64,000 bases of DNA, from the NCBI GenBank assembly GCA_024516035.1, contig CM044957.1, positions 5,243,017-5,307,016 on the forward strand, given 5' to 3'. Below are positions 49,201 through 61,000 of this stretch, piece by piece. The notes below the pieces were generated by a model. The model did no database searches. It was not told the DNA's origin and was given only the letters and a program-made list of their open reading frames with translations. How positions within the stretch are numbered: position 1 is the stretch's first letter; every line of letters begins with the position of its first letter. A program made the translations under genes and the position numbers. The stretch is from Bactericera cockerelli (taxonomy: Eukaryota > Arthropoda > Insecta > Hemiptera > Triozidae).

Positions 49201-52200
49201 AAAGTTGTGATACATGGACACAGAGGCGACCTCCGTGGTTAAGAGCATTGGTTACTGACCCAAAGAGTGCCGGAGAAATTATTAAATTATTAATTAAAAA
49301 ATAAATAAAAAATAATTAAAAAATTCTGACCGAGTTTTTTCGTTTTCAGAATGGCATGGATTTAAAGGTAAAGTGCACTGAAGTAATGCAAAAGCGGTTC
49401 CGGGGAAAAAATACCTTTAAAAAAGAAAGAAAATAGCACAAAAATACAACTTAAAAATTAATCATATTATCATCTGTTAAATTAATTGAACTCTGTCAAA
49501 AATCAGTAATACTATCAACTACCAATATCATCCAAAAATGCCTCAATTTGTAGTTCTCAATTATTTACATCTTGTTTTTTTTATGACAGATGTATATTTA
49601 TGTAACCTCAATAAAGAGTGAAATATTAATAAATAAATCTCGTTCCCGCACCCAGGCGCCAAGTCTGACGGGGAGGTGACGTCATCAGTGGCGACGGGTG
49701 AGGAGGACAGCGGGCTGGGCACTGAGCGCGGGTACACCTCGGACTCGGAGCTCGTGTCCCGGGGCTACGCCACTGGCTGCAAGGCCTCGCCCGAGCTGTC
49801 GCCCAACACGGGGAGCAGCTGGATCCTGGTGGGCAGAGAGGGGGAGATACAGCCCGCCTTCACGGGTAAGTATCCTGAGACCAAATGTAGGTTGTCACTA
49901 TTCTTCTTTTATTTTGTCTTTTCCCAAACCCAGTAGGGGTAGGCATTGTTTAAACTAAGGGTTGGGTGGAAGTGATAAGGGTTGGGTGGAAGAGATTGCC
50001 ATAGGCAATAACCCCGCCCTTTAGTTAGGACATATGTAATATATTTTTTTTTCTTTTTCTTTTTTATATTATTATTTTATTTATATTTAATTTTATATTT
50101 AATGTTTACCATTGTTTGTCTGTATATATGTTCTGCTAATAAAGAGTTTCTAAATAAACAAGTAAAAATAAATAAATAAGTATTCTGAGACCAAATGTAG
50201 GTTGTCACTATTCTTCTTTTGTGTTTCCGGCCCTACCCAGGCTGGGTGAGGTTAATGTGTGTAGCTGGTACGATTCCCAGCGAATGGAGGGTAAAACCCT
50301 CGTCCTAATCCAGGACGCTAAATCAAATAGAATCGTTGGCGTTAGGAATGGCATCTTGCCGTAAACAATGTGCCAAAACCAACCAATCTCAACCATGAGG
50401 TTGAACAACGTCGACCCTGCTTGAGCGGTATAAGACAGTAAAAGAAGACTATTCTTCTTTAATTTTGCCTTTTCCCAAACCCAGTAGGGGTCGGCATTGT
50501 TTAACCTCTTCCTCATGGTTGATGATGGTACATTTTATGTTTCTTTATTAACCATACCGAATTTCGGCTCAAATGGACTTGTGGTTCTCGAGTTATACGT
50601 TGTTAAACATACACCGAACACTGATTGAATTTTCTTCAGTCATGTTAAATTAGCATAGTCTTCTTAAAAAAAAAAACAAACAAGAAGTAGATTTATAATG
50701 AACTTGTTTTATACAGAATTTAACATGAATCACTATCAAGGAATTTCCTGAGCTAAAGGCGGGGAATAAAAAGGCGTGCTATTTTCTCACTGGTTCATTT
50801 ATCTTTAAAAAAAAAGATGCTTGTAAAAAAGCGTTCTTTATTTCGTCACCATGAAACAGGAGTTACTTTAGACGCTTGTGGTCTGTGTTGTAGCGTGCTC
50901 GTGCCCATCCCGAAGTATGCCTCTCCTCTGATGGGTGAGAAGTGATCTAATACTTCCGATTTGGGTGTTGGGTCAACACGAGTGCCCCGGAAGTTATCCC
51001 CTACAAACAACTCTAAATATTTTTTGTAATACAAATTTTTTGTCAATATTTTTTTTTTTGTCAATTTTTTTTTTTCAGCTTCTAAATTTTTTTTGAAAAT
51101 AAACAATTTTTTCAGCTTTTGAATTCAGTTTGAACCCGGGACCCAGTTAATAGCGCATCTAATTTATCTATCTCTATTTTTGTAAGAAACTATACCATGA
51201 ACGTTTTCAATTCTATTCCCAGCAAAGCCCGGCACCACCGCCGTCAGCACGGCCGAGTTCGTGCTAGACAAGGACCTCTACCCTCACGACCCCTTCGCCC
51301 TGGTCAAGTGTTGCGAGTCCCTGGCCTTCCTGGTGAGAGACGCGGCCCACGTGACGCCCTACAACTTCGAGGCCTGCGTCCGGTGTATACGGACCTTTGT
51401 CGAGGCCATTCTGGAGACGGGTAAGTGTGTACGGACCTTTTTCGAAGCCATTCTGGAGACGGGTAAGTGTGTACGGACCTTTGTCGAAGCCATTCTGGAG
51501 ACGGGTAAGAGTATACGGACCTTTGTCGAAGCCATTCTGGAGACGGGTAAGTGTGTACGGAGCTTTGTCGAAGCCATTCTGGAGACGGGTAAGTGTATAC
51601 GAACCTTTGTCGAAGCCATTCTGGAGACGGGTAAGTGTATACGAACCTTTGTCGAAGCCATTCTGGAGACGGGTAAGTGTATACGGACCTTTGTCGAACC
51701 CATACTGGAGACGGGTTAGTGTGTACGGACCTTTGTCGAAGCCATTCTGGAGACGGGTAAGTGTATACGAACCTTTGTCGAAGCCATTCTGGAGACGGGT
51801 AAGTGTATACGGACCTTTGTCGAACCCATACTGGAGACGGGTTAGTGTGTACGGACCTTTGTCGAAGCCATTCTGGAGACGGGTAAGTGTGTACGGACCT
51901 TTGTCGAAGCCATTCTGGAGACGGGTAAGTGTGTACGGACCTTTACACAAGCACGGCTAAGTGTGTACGGACCTTTGTCGAAGCCATTCTGGAGACGGGT
52001 AATTGTGTACGGAACTTTGTCGAAGCCATTCTGGAGACGGGTAAGTGTATACGGGCCTTTACACAAGCATGGGTAAGTGTATACGGACCTTTGTCGAAGC
52101 CATTCTGGAGACGGGTAAGTGTGTACGGACCTTTACACAAGCACGGGAAGTGTATACGGACCTTTGTCGAAGCCATTCTGGAGACGGGTAAGTGTATACG

Positions 52201-52677
52201 GAACTTTGTCGAAGCCATACTGGAGACGGGTAAGTGTATACGGATCTTTGTCGAAGCCATTCTGGAGACGGGTAAGTGTGTACGGACCTTTGTCGAAGCC
52301 ATTCTGGAGACGGGTAAGTGTATACGGACCTTTGTCGAAGCTATCCTGAATGCGAGTTATATGGCGTCTATGGAACTTTGTAAAACCTATTCTCGAGACG
52401 CGTGAGAGAGAGAAATAAAAGAGTCATGGAGCCAGCGTCGATGGCATGTTGAATACACCGGTTCCCTTCAGAACACCGAAGTTAAGCGACATCCAGCGAG
52501 GTTAAGACTTGGATGGGTGACCATTCAAATTCTAATTCTCGTGACGCTGGCTTTTCCCGGCCCCACTCAGGCTGGGTGAGGTCAATGTGAGTAGCAGGTT
52601 TGTGAGTTTCCTGCGAATGGAGGGTAAAACCCCCGTCGTGACATGACCATGGCAGTTGAAAGCGACGTTAAACCCCA

Positions 52678-52712
<35 letters not shown>

Positions 52713-54948
52713 TCATGGTCTGGTCTATTTTTTCATATTTTTTCTAATTGAGGAAATCACACAAAAATTGGTACAGAGATATCAAAAACATGAAGGCCAA
52801 TTTGCATAATTGAATGATCTGCTTGTCATTGTCGACCTTTCCCAAATAGCTTGTACAAAAAAAATGTTTTTCAATGATTTTTTCAAATTTCATTATTTTG
52901 TATTAAGAGTACCTAATATTGTATTGATCCTCATTCCTTCTTGTCTCCAAAATGTTGAGCCTTGATGGACACGTTATTATTCCTCTGAATCAAAAATAAT
53001 GAATTTTGAAAAAAATCATTGAAAAACAGTTCTTTTGTACACCCTGTATGGGAAAGGTCGACAATGACAAGTACTTCATTCAATTTTGAAAATTGGCTTT
53101 CATGTCTTTGCTATCTCTGAACCAATTTTTGTGTGGTTTTCGCAATAAAAAAAATATGAAAAATATTTTTGTCCAACAAAAAATACAAACTCTATACGAG
53201 AAAAAACCTATCCGCTAAATTTGTCACTCAGTGTAGTTCCATTACTTACACTCTTTAGATTTCATTCATCATAGGGTGCCGTCATCGTGAACGATGTTAG
53301 CCAGACAGTGGAAGAATGACTCAGCACTTCTACCACTGTCTTCACAAGGAGGCTAATACGAGGTTTGGCTATTAAGTTCGTAGACGCGAGCCGCTACGCA
53401 AAAGCTGTCCATGCTAGGAAGATATGATGAACATCTTTAGAAAGCTTCAAGTCTTGTGTTTTGATTGATAGCTGTGACATGCCTGTACTGTAATTAGTTC
53501 TGTTGTAATAGCCCGACGCGCAAGACACCTTTTTTAATTTTGCCGGATTTATGATTGATACAAACGTTGAGCAACCAGTGATTATTGAATTTTACGTAAA
53601 ACTTGCTGGTAAAACTTTTTCTTTGTTAAAGACAGTGTATCAGGAGTCATGTTTGAAAAGATCAACGCTTTATAAATGGTTTAAACGGTTTCAAGCTGGT
53701 CAGGAAGATGTTGAGGACGATCCACGTCCTGGTCGCCCCCAAACCTCAAAAACTGACGAAAACATTGAAAAAATTGGTGTTATGATTCGTTCTGACCGTA
53801 AATTAACTCTAGGACTAATGGCTGATACACTTAAAATTAATAGATAATGTGTGAGACAAATTTTGCACGAAAATTTCCACATGACAAAAGTTTGCGCAAA
53901 AATGGTGCCATGCGCCAGCCCACAGTGCCTTCTCCGTGAAGACGTTCCTGGCCAAGTACAACATCCCAGTGTTGGAACACCCCCCTTAATCACCCGACCT
54001 GGCCTCGTGCGACTTTTACTTATTCCCAAAAATCAAATCTACCCTGAAAAGTACCAGATTTGACAGCGTAAATGATGTTAAGAAAAAACCGGCAAAAGTC
54101 TTGAAAGGCCTCACACAAAATGACCTCCACCACTGTTTCGATCAATGAAAAATTTGCTTAGAACGTTGTAGGGATAGAGGAGGGGAGTACATTGAAGGGG
54201 ATAACTACTAAAGTTGGGTAAGTTAAACACACATCGTTTTATGGAAAGAATCTACGAACTTAATAGCCAAACCTCGTAATTGACAAGGGCCCCCAGAACC
54301 AAGCCAATGTTGGTCTACTCCCTGTTTAGCCAGACTGCTGGTCTACTCCCTGTAATAGTCTCCTAGCCAGACTGTTGGGTGGAAGAGATTGCCATAGGCA
54401 ATAACCCCGCCCATTAGTTAGGACATATGTATATATTTATCTATTTTTTCCTTTTTATTGATTATACTGTTTCCATTTTTTTAAATTTTATAATAATTAT
54501 TTTTACTGTACATACAGTTATATATGTCTTTATATCTAATAAAGTATTTAGTAATTATTTTAGTTTTATAAATTAACTAGTAAATAAATAATTCGAGAGA
54601 GCTTTTCACAAAGTTGTAGGTTCAATTTATTTGGAAAGAATGACCATCATAGAAGTTGGTTGAAAACTAGAATGATAAAATTAAATCAGTTACTGGCTGC
54701 ATTGCTATCAATCCATCAAACTGTAACAGTAATAATAGTATGTACCCTACACCTTCCAGGCGAGAAGAGAAAGCCGGGGACACGCGCGGCGCGTGACAAG
54801 CCCCGCAGGAAGCTCACGCGCAAGCGCAGTACCACGGAGGAGAGAGCCAAGAGTCCCACCCGCGCCTCCAGTCCATACGATGCTGACGAGAGTGATGACG
54901 AGGAGCTGCCCAGTGTCTACCCACGCGTGTATATCCAGGTAACACACG

Positions 54949-55003
<55 letters not shown>

Positions 55004-58000
55004 CTACCCACGCGTGTATATCCTAGGAAGCTCACGCGCAAGCGCAGTACCACGGAGGAGAGAGCCAAGAGTCCCACCCGCGCCTCCAGTCCATACGATG
55101 CTGACGAGAGTGATGACGAGGAGCTGCCCAGTGTCTACCCACGCGTGTATATCCAGGTAACACACGCACACACGCGTCTACCCACGCGTGTATATACAGG
55201 TAACACACGCACACATCCACACGTCTACCCACGCGTGTGTATCCAGGTAACACAAGCACACACACACACATGTCTACCCACGCGTGTATATACAGGTAAC
55301 ACACGCACACATCCACACGTCTACCCACGCGTGTATATCCAGGTAACACAAGCACACACACACACATGTCTACCCACGCGTTTATATACAGGTAACACAC
55401 GCACACATACACACACGTCTATACACGCGTTCATATCCAGCTAACACACACACTCACCCAGGCAGACAGTCAGGCAAAATTACAAAAATCAGGTCGAGCC
55501 AACTTTTCAATTAGTATTGGCTGGTGACCATCACTCCCCCCAGCTGTAGCCAAGCTGGTTACATCACTCCCCCCATCTGTAGCCAAGCTGGTTACATCAC
55601 TCCCCCCAGCTGTAGCCAAGATGGTTACATCACTCCCCCCAGCTGTAGCCAAGCTGGTTACATCACTCCCCCCAGCTGTAGCCAAGCTGGTTACATCACT
55701 CTCCCCAGCTGTAGCCAAGATGGTTACATCACTCCCCCCAGCTGTAGCCAAGATGGTTACATCACTCCCCCCAGCTGTAGCCAAGATGGTTACATCACTC
55801 CCCCCAGATGTAGCCAAGCTGGTTACATCACTCCCTCCAGATGTAGCCAAGCTGGTTACATCACTCCCCCCAGATGTAGCCAAGCTGGTTACATCACTCC
55901 CCCCAGATGTAGCCAAGCTGGTTACATCACTCCCTCCAGATGTAGCCAAACTGGTTAGGTACATCACTCCCCCCAGATGTAGCCAAACTGGTTACATCAC
56001 TCCCCCCAGATGTAGCCAAGCTGGTTACATCACTCCCCCCAGATGTAGCCAAGCTGGTTACATCACTCCCTCCAGATGTAGCCAAACTGGTTAGGTACAT
56101 CACTCCCCCCAGATGTAGCCAAACTGGTTACATCACTCCCCCCAGATTTAGCCAAGCTGGTTACATCACTCCCCCCAGATGTAGCCAAGCTGGTTACATC
56201 ACTCCCTCCAGATGTAGCCAAACTGGTTACATCACTCCCCCCAGATGTAGCCAAGCTGGTTACATCACTCCCCCCAGATGTAGCCAAGCTTGTTACATCA
56301 CTGCATATCCTGCACATCAGATCTACCCCAATCGTCATTAACACCACCTCCATTTCCCCCACAGTTACTGGACCTAATGCACACCCTGCATATACGCACC
56401 GCGCAGATCTACCCCTATCATTATTAACACCACCTCCATTTCCCCCACAGTTACTTGACCTCATGCACACCCTACACATCAGATCTACCCCTGTCATTAT
56501 TAACACCACCTCCATTTCCCCCACAGTTACTTGACCTCATGCACACCCTGCACATCAGATCTACCCCTGTCATTATTAACACCACCTTCATTTCCCCCAC
56601 AGTTACTTGACCTCATGCACTACACATCAGATCTACCCCTGTCATTATTAACACCACCCTCATTTCCCCCACAGCTCGTTTCTAGACTCATAGAATTTAA
56701 CATTACGGTTTGATCGATTACACTACAGACTCAAAATCAAGAGGTCCTAAATTCGATTCCAACCAAGAGCAGTTTTTTTAGTAGCTTGTACAGTTATTAA
56801 CCATGACTGCTTTGCCCTAACTTACATACTTTTGCGGCTTGTTTCAATATGAAGATTGAGCGGTATAGAAGTGGGGGCAAAAGATTGAAGAGCTCAAAGC
56901 GCATCTTTTGACTATAATATGTTGAGCCTCGGACAAACGAGGCCCGAGTTATATCAAATTCTGCCTTATCGGAATTTGTACTGGTTTTTTATACTACTCC
57001 TTGTCATTATTAATACCACCCTCATTTCCCCCACAGTTACTGGACCTCATGCACACCCTGCACAACTCAGATCTACCCCTGTCATTATTAACACCACCTT
57101 CATTTCCCCCACAGTTACTGGACCTCATGCACACCCTGCACATACGCACCGCGCAGATCTACCGCTGGTGGGCGGATGAGAACCCAGAGACGGAGGTGGG
57201 GTCCCTCTGGTCCCAGGGGTGGTGTCCGCTGCTCCAGGGCATCGCCAGGCTCTGCTGCGACACCAGGAAAGAGGTGAGGAGATATGATTTAATTATTATT
57301 ATTATTATCTGACCTGGTTGCAGGGTTTTCTGTGAAACCCTTACAATTGGGTTGGGTGGAAGAGATTGACATAGGCAATAACCCCGCCCTTTAGTTAGGA
57401 CATAATTATGTTTTCAAATATTTTCTATTCTTTTTCATTTTTATTGTATGTATTGTTTTTTTCATTTTTTCACTGTTAAAATTATTATTTATATGTACAT
57501 AATGTCCTTTTGTATCTAATAAAGAATTATATAATAATAATAATAATACAATTAACACTGCGACCTAATTAGATCTATTGTGACCAGTTGATTCTATTTG
57601 GTTTTAACGTCCTTACTGAGATAGATAGTCAGGACGGGGGTTTTACCCTCCATTTGCTGGAAATCTTACGAGCTACCCACATTAACCTCACCCAGCCTGG
57701 GTAGGGCCGGAAATGCCAGCCTCACGTGTTTGGATGGAACAGAATTTTCGTCGAAAAGTCTGACCCAACCGGGAGTTGAACTCGGGAACTCTCGACTACG
57801 GGCAGTAGTCACAACCATTACGATATGATAGAGCGCACGAATAGTTCAGTGGTTAAGCGCTCGCTTGCCATGCGGAAGGTCCCGGGTTTGAACTCCCGCG
57901 TTTGGACAAAAATTTGTGTTCAATATTTGGCTACAGTTGTTTGTAAGGGATACCTTCCGCTGCGCTCGTGTTGACCCAGCAATAAAGTGTTGTTATTACT

Positions 58001-61000
58001 GTGGTAACAGCCAAATACATAACTCAAAACAAGTTATCATATTTGTGTCGATACAAAAAAACCACCGACCTTCAGGTTACAAGTTCGCCGTCTAATTGAT
58101 CAAGCCGATGGGTGGGATTCGAACCAACGATCCCTACGCTACCTGGATTACCAGACTAGCGCGTTACTTTGACTACCAGTGCAATACTTCCCATTCAGGC
58201 GGTGGGTCAACAAGAGTGCATTAGAATAGAACGTGTTCCTTACAAACATCTGTTGTATTTGTATCTACTTAATTAGACTCCACTGATCTAATTATGCGGC
58301 ACATTTTCAGAATCGTTAATTTTAATGAAAGATAAGCTAAATAACAGTTTACAGGCCACAAGCTTTTACTGTAGCTGTTATTTTATAGCTAAAAAATAAA
58401 ATAAGCCTGTGAGACACAATAGGCCTGTGAGACATTTTTAATTGACCTCAGTAGCTTCATCGATAAGGTGGCGAACTTGTAACCTGGGTCGGTAGTTCTA
58501 GTCACAAGTTCAGCAAAGATTTAGTAAAGCTTGTTTGAGTAGTTGTGATATCACGAAAGTGATCAACACAAATATGATAACTTTTCTGAACTTACTGTCA
58601 TTTCCTGCAAAAGCGTCTACTTCATTGTTTTTTTTTTTTTTTTTTTTTTTTTTTTCATCTTAGTTTTTTGCCCATTTTTTGTTGTTGTTGTTTTTTTTTC
58701 ATCTTTGTTTTTTGCTCTTCTTTTTTTTCTTTTCTTCTCTGTACTCTCAGGTCCGCATGAGTGCTATCACCTATCTGCAACGCGCCCTCCTGGTCCACGA
58801 CCTACAGACCCTGTCGGGGGACGAATGGGAGTCCTGCTTCCGCAGTGTGCTGTTCCCTCTGCTCGCCAAGCTCCTGGAAGATATAAATGAGGAAGACGTG
58901 GTGGGCATGGAGGAGACCAGAATGAGGGCCGCTACCCTACTCTCCAAGGTAAGTAATTTACTTCCGATCATAATATGATCGGAATTATCTTTTTTTTTTA
59001 TTATTTTACTTCCGAGAAATTTCTAATATTAGAAATCGGAAGTATTGTGTTCGTTTTTGTAAAAAAAAATATTTTTTTGCTCCGATTTCAATTTTTTTCA
59101 TATTTCTGGACGTTTCATAACCTACTGAGTAAATTTGGTTTTGTGTCCGTCTGTCGGTCTGTCTGTCGGTCTGTTAAAACGATTCCTTGTAACGCGCAAA
59201 TCTCGGAAACTACTCGACCGATTTTGATGAAATTTTGCACACATCTAGGAGACATTCTGTAGATGGTCCCATTTTAAATTCATCGAATTCATACCAGCGG
59301 TTCTGGGTGAAAGAGACCATGCGCCTGACCACTAACTTTTTACTTAAACGCTTATATCTCGTGAACGGTACACCCGATTTTGATGAAATTTTGTAAGAAT
59401 ATGCATATTATTGTTTGACATAGGTTATTTATATTTATTTTTAAATTAATTATAATTTGACTCTGATATTTAAGAAAATCCGAAATTTTGGACAAAAAAG
59501 TAAAAAAATAAGGACCACGACTTGCCGATACAGAATTTTTTGTGGAATTCAGATTGTAGAAAAAACGATATTCTACCATATAAACCATATAAAGTTTGAA
59601 GAAAATCGGTTGAGCCGTTTTGGAGATACAAGTAATTTTCTATAAAATCTCAAAATTAGCACGTGTTTACAATGTGAAGCAATCACGAGGAAGTATTGTG
59701 TCCATAATTGGCAGTGTTTTTTTTTTAATTAATTATTGGGAACTACCCATTTTTCACTATTTCCCTATCTTATCCTAATATAAAATAAAACTTAGGTCTA
59801 GTAAATTACAACAGTATCTAAAACTAAGGTTAGATAAAGGACCTAAAGGTTGGCTCTACGCATCGGTCCCGCGGGTGGAAACAAGGTCCTAAAGTTTGAT
59901 TTTTAGTGATGTAGGAGTCTCATGAAGAACATTAATATTGTAAGGAGGATTTGCTAAGATGTTGCATAATATCATGCATCTATTTAATTGAATTCTGTGC
60001 GATATTAGTCTTACTTGTCATGGTGGTGAAAATATTTTTACTGCGCGTATTTTTTAAGTTGGTACGATTAGTAATTTGAGACTGAATATCAGCACAGTTT
60101 CTTTCGTTTTTGATGATTTTTATTATTTTTTTGATGAGATATCGAAAGTATTGTGTTCGTTTTTGTCCTCATGAATTTTGAATGAATGCTTCCTTTCCCC
60201 CACAGGTGTTCCTGCATCACTTGACCCCCCTCCTGGTCCTGCCCACCTTCACACAGCTGTGGCTCCACATCCTGGACCTTATGGATCGCTACATGCATGC
60301 TGACGGATCCGACTTGCTGGGTGAAGCCATCCCTGAGAGCCTCAAGAACATTCTGCTGGTCATGGACAGCGCTAAGGTGAGCTATTCATAGGCGCCTTTG
60401 GTGAGATAGTCTTAGAGCCGAATAATGAAACAGGACTAGTTAATCTTTTTTTTTTAATTTAAACAAGGTTTGTTAGTCTGTCTATGTAATATTAATTGTA
60501 TGTACTATACACCTTTACAACAACTGTAGAGGTCATATCTAAGCCGGCCCGGGCTGTATATTCTCTCTGTGGCGTAACGGAGCTGTGGCCATCCATATGA
60601 GTATAGATACAATGTAAAAATCAATTATTGTGTATAATACCAGAACGGTTGCAGTACATAATAAACAGGATATTGTAAACGTGTATTTGAAGACTAGCAT
60701 CTCCACGGCTTTAGTCCACCTGAGCTGATGGTGTAGAACCAAACTTAAAGCATCAAGTCTGTATTTTGCACTGGCTATTATTATTAGCTACCTTGACAAT
60801 TAACAAGAGGCCCTTGTTAATTATTACCCTCCTTGTATAATCTTGACGAAATTAAAAATATCAAAGGAGCAAGGACTCTGATTGTTAAGTCTCCTCTGTA
60901 AATAAATATCATTAAATAAAAAAAAATATCAAGTTGGGCAACCATCGAACACGATGATGCTATGCAATCGAACACGAGTCTGGCTGGGGGACTTTAAACA

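Noticed and set aside
51264..51950. Minus-strand frame with repeated [13 protein letters not shown]
   Set aside because: Antisense reading of the 42-bp array of exon 27.
52431..52553. Functional 5S rRNA gene
   Set aside because: Too diverged in the 3' half, followed by a SINE core and poly(A), and flanked by a target duplication.
55470..56524. Frames with [11 protein letters not shown] / [11 protein letters not shown] repeats
   Set aside because: Translations of the 33-bp family F-derived array.
57838..57905. Possible tRNA-Gly gene
   Set aside because: Head is tRNA-Gly-like but continues into a body shared with other family I copies, so it is a SINE.
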